Source: Pseudomonas nitroreducens (GTDB lineage Bacteria > Pseudomonadota > Gammaproteobacteria > Pseudomonadales > Pseudomonadaceae). From it: DNA of 64,000 nucleotides. Where the stretch lies: positions 62,001-126,000 of the forward strand of contig NZ_JACHLI010000011.1 in the NCBI RefSeq assembly GCF_014204515.1, given 5' to 3'. The stretch's first letter is position 1. Each line of letters begins with the position of its first letter. The translations under genes were made by a program, and so were the position numbers. A model generated the notes under the pieces. The model had not been told where the DNA came from and ran no database searches. It saw only the letters and a list, made by a program, of their open reading frames with translations. Of the stretch, positions 1-9,113 are shown piece by piece.

Positions 1-1215
1 TACCGCAACGCGCTGACCAACTACCGCAACGAGGTCAACGACAGCCAGGCCGCCCGCGACCGCATGCGCGATTCCGGCCAGCAGATCGAGAAGCTCAGCA
101 ACGAGCTGACCGCCACCCAGACCGCCAAGCGCGACGCCGGTGTCGCCCAGGCCAAGACCCTGCTCAGCCTCGCCGCGCTGATCGCCCTGGTGCTGGGCAG
201 CATCGCCGCCTGGATCATCACCGGGCAGATCGTCAATCCGCTGCGCGACGTGCTGGGCCATGCCGAACGCATCGCCGACGGCGACCTCAGCCGCGACATC
301 CCGACCAACCGTCATGACGAACTGGGCCAGTTGCAGAAGAGCATGCAGCGCATGAACCTGTCCCTGCGCGAGCTGATCAGCCGTATCCACGACGGCGTGA
401 CGCAGATCGCCAGCGCCGCCGAGGAGCTGTCCGCGGTCACCGAGCAGACCAGCGCCGGGGTGAACAACCAGAAAGTCGAGACCGACCAGGTCGCCACCGC
501 CATGAACGAGATGGCCGCCACCGTGCAGGAAGTCGCGCGCAACGCCGAGGAAGCCTCCGAGGCCGCCTCCGCCGCCGACCGTCAGGCCCGCGACGGCGAA
601 GGCGCGGTCACCGAAGCGGTGACGCAGATGGACCGCCTGGCTGGCGAAGTCGGCCGCACCAACGAGTCGGTGCTCAAGCTCAAGCGCGAAAGCGAGAAGA
701 TCGGCAGCGTGCTGGACGTGATCAAGGCCGTGGCCGAGCAGACCAACCTGCTGGCGCTCAACGCCGCCATCGAAGCCGCCCGCGCGGGCGACGCCGGCCG
801 TGGCTTCGCCGTGGTGGCCGACGAGGTGCGCGGCCTGGCGCAGCGCACCCAGTCCTCCACCGAGGAGATCGAGGAACTGATCGCCGGCCTGCAGAGCGGC
901 ACCCAGCAGGCCGTGCAGATGATGGAGACCAGCCGTGACCTGACCGTCAGCACGGTCGACCTGACCCGTCGCGCCGGCGAGCGCCTGGGCGCCATCACCC
1001 GCACCGTGTCGACCATCCAGGCGATGAACCAGCAGATCGCCGCCGCTTCCGAGCAGCAGAGCGCCGTGGCCGAGGAGATCAACCGCAGCGTGATGAACGT
1101 GCGCGACATCTCCGAGCAGACCGCCGCCGCCAGCGAGGAAACCGCCGCCTCCAGCGTCGAACTGGCGCGCCTGGGCAACGAGCTGCAGATGCTGGTCAGC
1201 CGCTTCCGCGTCTGA
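1..1215 (+). CDS. Methyl-accepting chemotaxis protein, 5'-truncated by window edge
   Basis: The reading frame is open from the first base, so the true start lies outside the window; an ATG at 64 is internal. What remains is the end of a helical ligand-binding domain, a second membrane helix (about bases 160-235), a HAMP domain (NPLRDVLGHAERIADGDLS) and a full cytoplasmic signalling hairpin whose tip reads EQTNLLALNAAIEAARAGD followed by GRGFAVVADEVRGLAQRTQ. The protein ends NELQMLVSRFRV, with no CheR-tethering pentapeptide. It should sit in the inner membrane and pass a ligand signal to a CheA-CheW array. Its ligand cannot be told. The next gene is a paralogue in the same orientation, separated by a terminator and a repeat. 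Confidence 0.95.
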   Translation, partial: YRNALTNYRNEVNDSQAARDRMRDSGQQIEKLSNELTATQTAKRDAGVAQAKTLLSLAALIALVLGSIAAWIITGQIVNPLRDVLGHAERIADGDLSRDIPTNRHDELGQLQKSMQRMNLSLRELISRIHDGVTQIASAAEELSAVTEQTSAGVNNQKVETDQVATAMNEMAATVQEVARNAEEASEAASAADRQARDGEGAVTEAVTQMDRLAGEVGRTNESVLKLKRESEKIGSVLDVIKAVAEQTNLLALNAAIEAARAGDAGRGFAVVADEVRGLAQRTQSSTEEIEELIAGLQSGTQQAVQMMETSRDLTVSTVDLTRRAGERLGAITRTVSTIQAMNQQIAAASEQQSAVAEEINRSVMNVRDISEQTAAASEETAASSVELARLGNELQMLVSRFRV

Positions 1216-1229
1216 TTCGCCCCGCAATG

Positions 1230-1258
1230 AAAAGGCCCGCGCAATGCGGGCCTTTTTT
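1230..1258 (+). terminator. Rho-independent terminator of the first chemoreceptor gene
   Basis: Stem AAAGGCCCGC / GCGGGCCTTT with a short loop and a run of six T. It lies 15 bases after the stop codon. Confidence 0.85.
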
Positions 1259-1287
1259 ATGTGGCGCAGGTCAGCATGCCGGCTCTT

Positions 1288-1369
1288 GTAGGATGGGTGG
1301 AGCGCAGCGATACCCATGCTGTCGGCGCACGGAGTTGATGGGTATCGCTGCGCTCCACGCCATCCCACG
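1288..1369. repeat. Palindromic intergenic repeat, family C, copy 1
   Basis: Two long arms face each other: GTAGGATGGGTGGAGCGCAG, continuing into CGATACCCAT, and then ATGGGTATCGCTGCGCTCCA, continuing into CGCCATCC. The 82-base unit can fold into one long hairpin. A second copy with nearly identical arms is at 38236-38316. It resembles Pseudomonas REP/BIME-type elements. Confidence 0.8.
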
Positions 1370-1394
1370 AAGCACAGACTCCGCAGCGGGGCCT

Positions 1395-1418
1395 GTTCGC
1401 GAGCAAGCTCGCTCCTAC
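1395..1418. repeat. REP-like repeat, family B (single copy)
   Basis: Contains TTCGCGAGCAAGCTCGCTCC, with GAGC-AA-GCTC at its centre. The same unit occurs as an inverted pair at 16505-16580. This type of short palindrome is common between Pseudomonas genes. With the neighbouring family C unit it fills the first half of the 383-base gap 1216-1598. Confidence 0.8.
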
Positions 1419-1460
1419 AAGAGCCCGCGCTCGCCAAAATTACCGCGACGAATTCCCACC

Positions 1461-1487
1461 TTCAGTTTCTCAAACGCTCGCCGATAG
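1461..1487 (+). promoter_or_regulatory. Possible sigma-28 (FliA) promoter of the second chemoreceptor
   Basis: The element GCCGATAG at 1480-1487 differs by one base from the FliA -10 consensus GCCGATAA, and a partial -35 (TTCAG, 1461-1465) lies 14 bases upstream. FliA promoters commonly drive chemoreceptor genes. The -35 match is poor, so this is tentative. Confidence 0.35.
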
Positions 1488-1598
1488 CCTCTGACGCACG
1501 AAGATGCGTCCCGACAAATCCGCCTCGCCTTTGCCTTTTCTGTTGTTGCCAGCCACGGGCCGTCGATCCCGTGGCGACGCCTGCCTGGAGTATTCGAC

Positions 1599-3545
1599 AT
1601 GTACGATTGGCTAGTAGTACAGCTGGGACGCCTGAACGTCAGCCTGAAGCTGGTGGTGGGCTTCGGCATTCTCCTCTTCCTCACCCTGCTGGTGCTGCTC
1701 GGCGGCCTGCGCAGCCTGGACAACCAGGCCGAGCGCGGCGCGCAGCTGGCGACCATCACCGAGCTCAACGACCTCAGCCAGCAGGCCAACCTCGCCCGCC
1801 TGCAGTTCGAGCTGGGCGGCGACCGCAGCCAGGCCGGGAAGGTGGAGCAGCACAGCACGAAGATGCTGGAGCTGATCGAGCAGCGCCTCAAGGGCAGCGA
1901 CGTCGACGTCAGGCAGCTGCAGGCGGCACGCCAGGCCGTCAGCGAGTACCGCGAAGCCTTCAGCGCCCTGACCCGCGCCGTCGATCAGCGTACCCAGGCC
2001 CGCGCCACCCTGGTGGGCAGCGCACAGAGTGCCCTGCAGGCCTTCGAAGCGCTGGACAAGCAACTCTTCGAGCTGCTCGCCGAGCAACCCGGCGACGCCC
2101 AGCTGCTGCACGGCGCCCAGGCCGTCGGCCAGCTGCACCAGGAGTTGCTGGTGGTGCGCTACCAGGTACGCGGCTATGTCTTCGAACAATCGCCCAGCGC
2201 CGAACAGGCGGCTTTCGCCGCGTTCGACAAGCTGCGCGACAGCGGCTCCGCCCTGCAGAGCCAACTGCCGGCCATCGCCACCGACGGCCTGGGCAGCGCA
2301 CTGCAGGACCTGCAGAACTATCGCAGCGGCATCGAGCACTTCCGCGACGGCGTGAACACCACCCAGCAGGCACGCAAAGACCTCAACGGCGCCAGCGAAG
2401 CGCTGCTCTCGGCCAGCGACCACCTGTACGACGACACCCTGGCGCGCAACGACGCCGAAACAGCCGCGGCCAAGACCCGGCAGATTCTGATCGCCGTGCT
2501 CGCCCTGGCCTTCGGCCTGCTGTCGGGCTGGGCGATCAACCGGCAGATCGTCCGCCCGCTGCACGAGGCCCTGGAGCTGGCCGAACGCATTGCCGATGGC
2601 GACCTGTCCCAGGGCCTGTCGCGCGACCTCAACCTGCAGCGCAGCGATGAACTCGGCCAGTTGCAGCGGGTCATGCTGCGCATGCGCGAGAGCCTGGCAC
2701 AGTTGCTGGGGCATATCGGCGGCAGCGTCAGCCAGCTGGCTACCGCGGCCGACGAGCTGTCCGCGGTCACCGAGCAGACCCGCGCCGGGGTCAACAGCCA
2801 GCGGGTGGAGACCGAGCAGGTCGCCAGCGCCATCCACGAGATGGCCGCCACCGTGCAGGAAGTCGCGCGCAACGCCGAGCAGGCCTCGGCCGCTGCTCAG
2901 CAGGCCGACCAACAGGCGCGCCAGGGCGACCAGGTGGTGCAGGATGCGGTGAAGCAGATCGACCGCCTGGCCAGCGAGGTGGATCGCTCCGCCGAGGCCA
3001 TGGAATCGCTGCGCCAGGAAAGCGAGCAGATCGGTAGCGTGCTCGATGTGATCAAGTCGGTGGCCGAACAGACCAACCTGCTGGCGCTCAACGCCGCCAT
3101 CGAGGCGGCCCGTGCCGGCGAAGCCGGGCGTGGCTTCGCCGTGGTGGCCGACGAGGTCCGCGGCCTGGCCCAGCGCACGCAGTCGTCCACGGCGGAAATC
3201 GAGACCCTGATCGCCGCCCTCCAGCGCAGCGCCCAGGAAGCGGTGACGCGAATGGACGACAGCCGCCGGCTGACCGGCAGCTCGGTGGAACTGACCCGCC
3301 GCGCCGGCGAGGCGCTGGGCGTGATCGCCCGCACCGTGGCCGATATCCAGGGCATGAACCTGCAGATCGCCTCGGCCGCCGAACAGCAGAGCAGCGTCGC
3401 CGAGGAGATCAACCGCAGCGTGGTGCAGGTCCGCGAGATCGCCGACCAGTCCGCCGCCGCCAGCGAGCAGACCGCCAGCTCCAGCACCGAACTGGCGCGC
3501 CTGGGCAATGAGCTGCAACTGCAGGTGGGGCGTTTCCGCCTGTGA
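1599..3545 (+). CDS. Methyl-accepting chemotaxis protein
   Basis: Complete 648-residue chemoreceptor. Membrane helix 1 spans about residues 15-36 and helix 2 about 295-314, leaving a periplasmic domain of about 258 residues predicted to be all-helical and rich in Gln, Ala and Leu; that length fits the helical bimodular (HBM) class better than a simple four-helix bundle. A HAMP domain follows (315-368), then the signalling hairpin with the conserved tip EQTNLLALNAAIEAARAGE. A GGAG ribosome site lies 8 bases before the ATG. No C-terminal pentapeptide. It is a paralogue of the preceding gene: a stretch of about 40 bases is identical at 509-550 and 2838-2879. It is preceded by a terminator and probably has its own promoter. 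Ligand unknown. Confidence 0.95.
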   Translation: MYDWLVVQLGRLNVSLKLVVGFGILLFLTLLVLLGGLRSLDNQAERGAQLATITELNDLSQQANLARLQFELGGDRSQAGKVEQHSTKMLELIEQRLKGSDVDVRQLQAARQAVSEYREAFSALTRAVDQRTQARATLVGSAQSALQAFEALDKQLFELLAEQPGDAQLLHGAQAVGQLHQELLVVRYQVRGYVFEQSPSAEQAAFAAFDKLRDSGSALQSQLPAIATDGLGSALQDLQNYRSGIEHFRDGVNTTQQARKDLNGASEALLSASDHLYDDTLARNDAETAAAKTRQILIAVLALAFGLLSGWAINRQIVRPLHEALELAERIADGDLSQGLSRDLNLQRSDELGQLQRVMLRMRESLAQLLGHIGGSVSQLATAADELSAVTEQTRAGVNSQRVETEQVASAIHEMAATVQEVARNAEQASAAAQQADQQARQGDQVVQDAVKQIDRLASEVDRSAEAMESLRQESEQIGSVLDVIKSVAEQTNLLALNAAIEAARAGEAGRGFAVVADEVRGLAQRTQSSTAEIETLIAALQRSAQEAVTRMDDSRRLTGSSVELTRRAGEALGVIARTVADIQGMNLQIASAAEQQSSVAEEINRSVVQVREIADQSAAASEQTASSSTELARLGNELQLQVGRFRL

Positions 3546-3645
3546 TACCTGAGTCGGTCGGTGCGCCCGCACCGGCCGACAAGGGCAGGACAGCTGTCAT
3601 GCGCATGGCGTAGGATCGATCACTCGCCATATAGGGAGAGTGACC

Positions 3646-4080
3646 ATGCGCCCGCTGACCATCGACCTCGACGAACTGGCCTTCGCGCTGGATACCCAGG
3701 GCATCGATCACTACCTCGACCTGTTCAGCGGCCAGGTGCTGCTGATTCCCATCGAGGATCCCGACCCGGAGCTGGCCGAACTGCTGCAGCGCGAGCCGGA
3801 GCGCCTGCTGCCCATCGAACCGCTGAGCAGCGGCCAGTCGCTGGAACTGATGCGCGACTTCCTCCGCGAAGTCCCCGAGCCCCACGCCTACTCCGCCCTG
3901 GCCAACGCCATCGAAGGGCGCAAGCCATTCAAGGCCTTCCGCCACGTGCTGATGGGCTATCCCGAACTGCTGCAGGCCTGGTACGTCTACCAGGGCGAAC
4001 GCCTGCGCGAGTGCGCGCAGGACTGGCTGGCGGACAACCAGATCCAGCCGGCGGGGCGCAGCCCCGGTGCTTACCTGTAG
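3646..4080 (+). CDS. UPF0158 family protein
   Basis: 144 residues, acidic, cytoplasmic, with no signal peptide or membrane segment. The sequence looks like the UPF0158 family of small proteins, whose function is not established. The ATG at 3646 is preferred over a GTG at 3640 because AGGGAG ends only a few bases before the GTG but at proper distance from the ATG. It lies about 100 bases after the chemoreceptor and is followed by repeats. In PAO1, as I remember it, oprM is flanked by a helicase gene instead, so synteny breaks here. Confidence 0.75.
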   Translation: MRPLTIDLDELAFALDTQGIDHYLDLFSGQVLLIPIEDPDPELAELLQREPERLLPIEPLSSGQSLELMRDFLREVPEPHAYSALANAIEGRKPFKAFRHVLMGYPELLQAWYVYQGERLRECAQDWLADNQIQPAGRSPGAYL

Positions 4081-4106
4081 AACCGCCCCGAACACCGGAT
4101 CAACCT

Positions 4107-4146
4107 GTAGGGCGCATAACGCCCCCGGCGTTATCCGCCGCCATAC
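4107..4146. repeat. Intergenic repeat, family E (half copy)
   Basis: Begins GTAGGGCGCATAACGC and runs into CGTTATCCGCCG. A full inverted pair of the same unit is at 16261-16336. It is part of the 424-base gene-free stretch 4081-4504, which holds only repeats and the oprM terminator. Confidence 0.7.
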
Positions 4147-4190
4147 GTTGCTGAAAAAACTTTTCCGTTTGTTACTCCGTGCAGAGGATT

Positions 4191-4312
4191 GCCCTCTCCC
4201 TAACCCTCTCCCTGAAGGGAGAGGGGACTGTATCGGCACCGGCTGAAACCACGGCGTCAGCCGGCACGGACAGCTCCCTCTCCCTTCAGGGAGAGGGCTG
4301 GGGAGAGGGTTG
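4191..4312. repeat. Composite palindromic repeat, family D, copy 1
   Basis: Outer arms CCCTCTCCCTGAAGGGAGAG and CCCTCTCCCTTCAGGGAGAG, each itself a palindrome, flank an inner segment with a second inverted repeat (CCGGCTGA ... TCAGCCGG). Related units lie at 16374-16478, 54895-55013 and 59777-59932. Confidence 0.8.
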
Positions 4313-4403
4313 ACCGACCCGAGCGCGAAAAACTCCGGAAAGGTGCAGCCCATTCCCGCGATCGTGCTCATGAGGCATGCCCTACGTTCGCGCACGACGT
4401 GGC

Positions 4404-4430
4404 GTAGGAGCGGACTCCGTCCGCGATTGG
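4404..4430. repeat. REP-like repeat, family A (single copy)
   Basis: GTAGGAGCGGACTCCGTCCG followed by CGAT. Same unit as the inverted pairs near 38090, 41072 and 54740. Confidence 0.75.
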
Positions 4431-4449
4431 CCACCGCTCGCGCCAATCC

Positions 4450-4483
4450 CACCAATAAAAACGCCGCCCCGAAGGGCGGCGTT
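4450..4483 (-). terminator. Rho-independent terminator of mexAB-oprM
   Basis: Read on the minus strand: stem AACGCCGCCC, tetraloop TTCG, stem GGGCGGCGTT, then a T-rich tract. It lies about 20 bases after the oprM stop. Confidence 0.85.
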
Positions 4484-4504
4484 GTCGTTTCCAGGGGCTG
4501 AAGA

Positions 4505-5953
4505 TCAGCCCTTGGGCGCCTCGCCGGAGATCGGCTTGGCCTGCGCCGCCGTGGCCTGCCAGCCGCCGCCGAGGGCCTTGTACAGGTTGACCTCACTGGT
4601 GAGCTGGTTGAGGCGGTCGGTGATCAGCTGCTGCTGGGCACTGAACAGCGAGCGCTGCGCGTCGAGCAGGGTGAGGTAGTTATCCACACCGGTGCGGTAG
4701 CGCTTGTCGGCCAGGCGGTAGTACTCGCTGCTGGCGTCCACCAGCGCGCGCTGCGCCTGCAGCTGCTCGTTGAAGGTACCGCGCGCGGCGAGACCGTCGG
4801 CGACTTCGGAGAAGGCGGTCTGGATGGCCTTCTCGTACTGCGCGACGTTGATGTCCTTCTGCACCTTGGCCAGGTCCAGGCTCGCGCGCAGCGCGCCGGC
4901 GTTGAAGATCGGCAGGCTGATCGAGGGCTTGAACAGCCAGGTGCCGGAGCCGCCGTCGAACAGGCCGCCGAGGTCCGGGCTGAGGGTGCCGGCATTGGCG
5001 GTCAGGCTGATGCTCGGGAAGAACGCTGCCCGCGCCGCGCCGATGTTGGCGTTGGCGGCCTTGAGCTGGTGCTCCGCCTGGAGGATGTCCGGACGGCGCT
5101 GCAGCAGGTCGGAGGGCAGGCCCGCCGGTACGCTGGCCAGCAGTTCGTCACCCAGGCCGCGGCCTTGCGGCAGGTCTGCCGGCAAGCCGGAGCCCAGCAG
5201 CAGCACCAGGGCGTTCTGATCCTGGGCGACCAGGCGGGTGTACTGCGCCTGGGTGGCCCGGGCGCTTTCCACCGAGGTCTGCGCCTGGCGCAGGTCCAGC
5301 GCCGAGGCGACACCGACGTCGTAGCTGCGCTTGGTCAGGTCGTAGCTCTTCTGGTAGGTGCCCAGGGTATCGCGGGTCAGTTGCAGCAGGGCCTGGTCGG
5401 CACGCAGCGTCAGGTAGGCGTTGGCGACGTTGGCCACCAGGCTGGTCTGGGTGCTGCGCTGCGCCTCTTCGGTGGCGAAGTACTGCTCCAGCGCCTGGTC
5501 ACGCAGGGCGCGCAGGCGGCCGAACAGGTCGACTTCCCAGGCGGTGACGCCCAGGGTCGCGCCGTACTGGCTGCTGATCATCGAGCTGCCGGTCTGCGAC
5601 AGGTCGGCCGGAATGCGCTGGCGCGAGCCGTCGAAGCTGGCATCCACCGCCGGGAACAGGTCGGCCCGCTGGATGCGGTACTGCGCCCGGTAGGCCTCGA
5701 TGTTCAGCGCGGCGACGCGCAGGTCACGGTTGTTTTCCAGCGACACTTCGACCAGTCGCTGCAGCTGCGGGTCCTTGAAGAACTCGCGCCAGCCGATGTC
5801 GGCGCCGGCGTTGGCCGGTTGCGCCGCCGCATAGGCATCACCCTGGGGGTAGGCCGCGGCCACGGGCGCCTCGGGGCGCTCGTAGTCGGGGATCAGCGAG
5901 CAGCCGGAAAGCACGAAGGCAGCTACCGCCAGGGACAGGTAGGACTTTCTCAT
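4505..5953 (-). CDS. oprM: Outer membrane efflux channel OprM
   Basis: 482-residue outer-membrane channel of the MexAB-OprM tripartite pump; as a trimer it forms a beta-barrel and a long periplasmic helical tunnel through which drugs leave the cell. The start MRKSYLSLAV gives a lipoprotein signal with the lipobox LSGC (acylated Cys18), just as in P. aeruginosa OprM; a longer frame upstream has no use. Two OEP repeats are present (for example YDVGVASALDLRQAQTSVES and YRTGVDNYLTLLDAQRS). Only one base separates its ATG from the mexB stop, so it is translationally coupled. Its own terminator follows. Confidence 0.98.
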   Translation of the reverse strand: MRKSYLSLAVAAFVLSGCSLIPDYERPEAPVAAAYPQGDAYAAAQPANAGADIGWREFFKDPQLQRLVEVSLENNRDLRVAALNIEAYRAQYRIQRADLFPAVDASFDGSRQRIPADLSQTGSSMISSQYGATLGVTAWEVDLFGRLRALRDQALEQYFATEEAQRSTQTSLVANVANAYLTLRADQALLQLTRDTLGTYQKSYDLTKRSYDVGVASALDLRQAQTSVESARATQAQYTRLVAQDQNALVLLLGSGLPADLPQGRGLGDELLASVPAGLPSDLLQRRPDILQAEHQLKAANANIGAARAAFFPSISLTANAGTLSPDLGGLFDGGSGTWLFKPSISLPIFNAGALRASLDLAKVQKDINVAQYEKAIQTAFSEVADGLAARGTFNEQLQAQRALVDASSEYYRLADKRYRTGVDNYLTLLDAQRSLFSAQQQLITDRLNQLTSEVNLYKALGGGWQATAAQAKPISGEAPKG

Positions 5954-5954
5954 A

Positions 5955-8900
5955 TCAATGCCCCTTCTCGGTGGCAGCCTGTTCCTTGGACAGCTTGTCC
6001 TTGAACAGGGTACTGACCACCACATAGAACAGCGGTACCCAGAAGATCGCCAGGATGGTCGCGGTGACCATGCCGCCGATCACGCCGGTACCGATCGCAT
6101 GCTGGCTACCCGAGCCTGCGCCGGTGGAGATCGCCAGCGGCAGCACGCCGAGGACGAAGGCCAGGGAGGTCATGACGATCGGGCGCAGACGCATCCGGCA
6201 GGCCTCGATGGCCGCCTCGACGATGGGCTTGCCCTCTCGCTCGTGCAGCTCCTTGGCGAATTCCACGATGAGGATCGCGTTCTTCGCCGACAGGCCGATG
6301 GTGGTCAACAGGCCCACCTGGAAGAACACGTCGTTGGACAGGCCGCGCATGGACGTCGCCAGCAGCGCACCGATGACGCCCAGCGGCACCACCAGCATCA
6401 CCGAGAACGGAATCGACCAGCTCTCGTACAGCGCCGCCAGGCAGAGGAACACCACGATCAGCGACAGCGCGTAGAGCGCGGGAGCCTGCGAGCCGGACAG
6501 ACGTTCCTCGTAGGACAGACCGGTCCAGGAGTAGCCAACGCCCTTGGGCAGTTGCTTGACGATGTCCTCGACCGCCGCCATGGCCTCACCGGTGGAGCGG
6601 CCGGGGGCCGGTTCACCGAGGACTTCCATGGCCGGCACGCCGTTGTAGCGCGCCAGCTTCGGCGAGCCATAACCCCATTCGCCGGTGGCGAAGGCGCTGA
6701 ACGGCACCATCTCGCCGGAGCTGTTGCGCACGTACCACTTGTCCAGGTCTTCCGGGCTCATCCGCGCGTTCGGGCGGCCTTGCAGGTAGACCTTCTTCAC
6801 CCGACCGCGGTCGATGAAGTCGTTGACGTAGTTCGAGCCCCAGGCGATGGACACGGTGCTGTTGATGTCCGCCAGGGACACGCCCAGCGCGCTGGCCTTC
6901 TCGTCGTCGATCAGCAGCTTGTACTGCGGCTCGTCGTTCAGGCCGTTGGGACGCACGCGTTGCAGCGCCGGGTTCTGCGAGGCCAGGCCGAGGAACTGGT
7001 TGCGCGCGTTCATCAGCACTTCGTGGCCGACGCCGGCCTGGTCCTGGAGGAAGATGTCGAAGCCCACGGCGTTACCCAGTTCGAGTACCGCCGGCGGGGC
7101 GAAGGCGAACACCATCGCATCCTTGAAGCTGAAGAAGTGCATCTGCGCGCGCTGGGCCAGCGCGAACACGCTGTTGTCCGCGCCAGGGCGCTCTTCCCAG
7201 GGCTTGAGCATGATGAACGCCATGCCCGAGCTCTGGCCGCGGCCGGCGAAGTTGAAGCCGGTCACGGTGAACACCGAGGCCACCGAGCTGCTTTCCTTCT
7301 CCAGCAGGTACTCGCGCATGGAGTCCACCACCACCTGGGTGCGCTCGGCGGAAGAACCGGCCGGGGTCTGCACCTGGGCGAACAGCACGCCCTGGTCCTC
7401 GTCGGGGAGGAACGCAGTGGGGATGCGGGTGAACAGGAACACCATGCCGCCGAGGATCAGCACGTACATCAGCAGGTACGGCACGCGGTGCTTGAGGATC
7501 GAGGTGACGCCGCGCTCGTAGCCATGGGTGGTGGAGAGGAACGCACGGTTGAACCAGCCGAAGAAGCCGCGCTTGTGTTCGCCGTGGTCGCCCTTCTCGA
7601 TGGGCTTGAGCATGGTGGCGCAGAGCGCCGGGGTCAGTACCAGGGCCACCAGCACCGACAGGGCCATGGCCGAGACGATGGTGATGGAGAACTGCCGGTA
7701 GATCACCCCGGTGGAGCCGCCGAAGAAGGCCATCGGCAGGAACACCGCCGACAGCACCATGGCGATACCCACCAGCGCGCCCTGGATCTGGCCCATGGAC
7801 TTGCGCGCCGCCTCGCGGGGCGACAGACCTTCCTCGGCCATCACCCGCTCGACGTTTTCCACCACGACGATGGCGTCGTCCACCAGCAAGCCGATCGCCA
7901 GCACCATGCCGAACATGGTCAGGGTGTTGATCGAGAAGCCGAAGGCGGCGAGCACGCCGAAGGTACCCAGCAGCACTACCGGCACGGCGATCGTCGGGAT
8001 CAGCGTGGCGCGGAAGTTCTGCAGGAACAGGTACATCACCAGGAACACCAGCAGGATCGCTTCGCCGAGGGTCTTCACCACTTCATGGATGGAAGCGGAG
8101 ACCACCGGGGTGGTGTCGTACGGGTAGACGATCTTCATGCCCTGCGGGAAGAACGGCTCCAGCGTGGCCAGGGTGGCGCGGATCGACTTGGCGGTATCCA
8201 GCGCGTTGGCACCGGTGGCCAGCTTGATCGCGATACCCGAGGCCGGCTTACCGTTGAACTGGGCGTTGATGCTGTAGTCCTGGCCGCCCAGGGCGACGTC
8301 GGCGACATCCTTCAGGCGAACCTGGGAGCCGTCGGCGTTGACCTTGAGGAGGATTTCCTTGAACTGCTCGGCGCTCTGCAGGCGGGTCTTGCCGATGATC
8401 GTGGCATTGAGCTGCTGACCCTTGACCGCGGGCAGGCCGCCCAGCTGGCCGGAGGAAATCTGCACGTTCTGCGCCTGGATCGCCGTCTTCACGTCGCCCG
8501 GGGTCATCTGGAAGCTGTTGAGCTTGGCCGGGTCGAGCCAGATACGCATGGCGTACTGCGAACCGAACACCTGGAAGTCGCCCACACCGGCGGTCCGCGA
8601 CAGCGGGTCCTGGATGTTGGAGACGATGTAGTTCGACAGGTCTTCCTTGGTCATGCTGCCGTCTTCGGAGACGACGCCGACCACCATCAGGAAGTTCTTC
8701 ACCGCCTTGGTCACGCGGATGCCCTGCTGCTGCACTTCCTGCGGCAGGAGCGGGGTGGCCAGCTGCAGCTTGTTCTGCACCTGGACCTGGGCGATGTCAG
8801 GGCTGGTGCCCTGGTCGAAGGTCACGGTGATGGTCATGCTGCCGTCGGAGTTGGACTCCGAGGAGATGTAGCGCAGATGGTCGAGACCGTTCATCTGCTG

Positions 8901-9098
8901 CTCGATCACCTGGACCACGGTGTCCTGCACCGTTTCGGCGGAGGCGCCCGGGTAGCTCACCTGGATGGCGATGGCCGGCGGCGCAATGGCCGGGTACTGG
9001 TTCACCGGCAGCTTGAGGATCGACAGACCGCCCGCCAGCATGATCACCAGAGCGATCACCCAGGCGAAGATGGGCCGGTCAATGAAAAACTTCGACAT
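5955..9098 (-). CDS. mexB: RND multidrug efflux transporter MexB
   Basis: 1047-residue inner-membrane proton/drug antiporter (HAE1 class of RND), the pump of MexAB-OprM. It is very close to P. aeruginosa MexB over its whole length. The proton-relay pair Asp407-Asp408 in TM4 (LLVDDAIVVVENVE) is intact, as are the first helix MSKFFIDRPIFAWVIALVI and the large porter loops. Start: ATG at 9098 with AAGGGG about 10 bases upstream. It lies 15 bases after mexA and 1 base before oprM. Substrates are expected to be beta-lactams, quinolones, tetracyclines, chloramphenicol and others, from family knowledge. Confidence 0.98.
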   Translation of the reverse strand: MSKFFIDRPIFAWVIALVIMLAGGLSILKLPVNQYPAIAPPAIAIQVSYPGASAETVQDTVVQVIEQQMNGLDHLRYISSESNSDGSMTITVTFDQGTSPDIAQVQVQNKLQLATPLLPQEVQQQGIRVTKAVKNFLMVVGVVSEDGSMTKEDLSNYIVSNIQDPLSRTAGVGDFQVFGSQYAMRIWLDPAKLNSFQMTPGDVKTAIQAQNVQISSGQLGGLPAVKGQQLNATIIGKTRLQSAEQFKEILLKVNADGSQVRLKDVADVALGGQDYSINAQFNGKPASGIAIKLATGANALDTAKSIRATLATLEPFFPQGMKIVYPYDTTPVVSASIHEVVKTLGEAILLVFLVMYLFLQNFRATLIPTIAVPVVLLGTFGVLAAFGFSINTLTMFGMVLAIGLLVDDAIVVVENVERVMAEEGLSPREAARKSMGQIQGALVGIAMVLSAVFLPMAFFGGSTGVIYRQFSITIVSAMALSVLVALVLTPALCATMLKPIEKGDHGEHKRGFFGWFNRAFLSTTHGYERGVTSILKHRVPYLLMYVLILGGMVFLFTRIPTAFLPDEDQGVLFAQVQTPAGSSAERTQVVVDSMREYLLEKESSSVASVFTVTGFNFAGRGQSSGMAFIMLKPWEERPGADNSVFALAQRAQMHFFSFKDAMVFAFAPPAVLELGNAVGFDIFLQDQAGVGHEVLMNARNQFLGLASQNPALQRVRPNGLNDEPQYKLLIDDEKASALGVSLADINSTVSIAWGSNYVNDFIDRGRVKKVYLQGRPNARMSPEDLDKWYVRNSSGEMVPFSAFATGEWGYGSPKLARYNGVPAMEVLGEPAPGRSTGEAMAAVEDIVKQLPKGVGYSWTGLSYEERLSGSQAPALYALSLIVVFLCLAALYESWSIPFSVMLVVPLGVIGALLATSMRGLSNDVFFQVGLLTTIGLSAKNAILIVEFAKELHEREGKPIVEAAIEACRMRLRPIVMTSLAFVLGVLPLAISTGAGSGSQHAIGTGVIGGMVTATILAIFWVPLFYVVVSTLFKDKLSKEQAATEKGH

Positions 9099-9113
9099 GA
9101 CGAATCCCCTTGA

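Noticed and set aside
1611..3572. Minus-strand open frame opposite the second chemoreceptor
   Set aside because: Mirror of a conserved chemoreceptor gene with no recognisable domain.
5958..9113. Plus-strand open frame of about 1050 codons opposite mexB
   Set aside because: Shadow of mexB; composition is His/Arg/Gln-rich and it has no ribosome site or family match.
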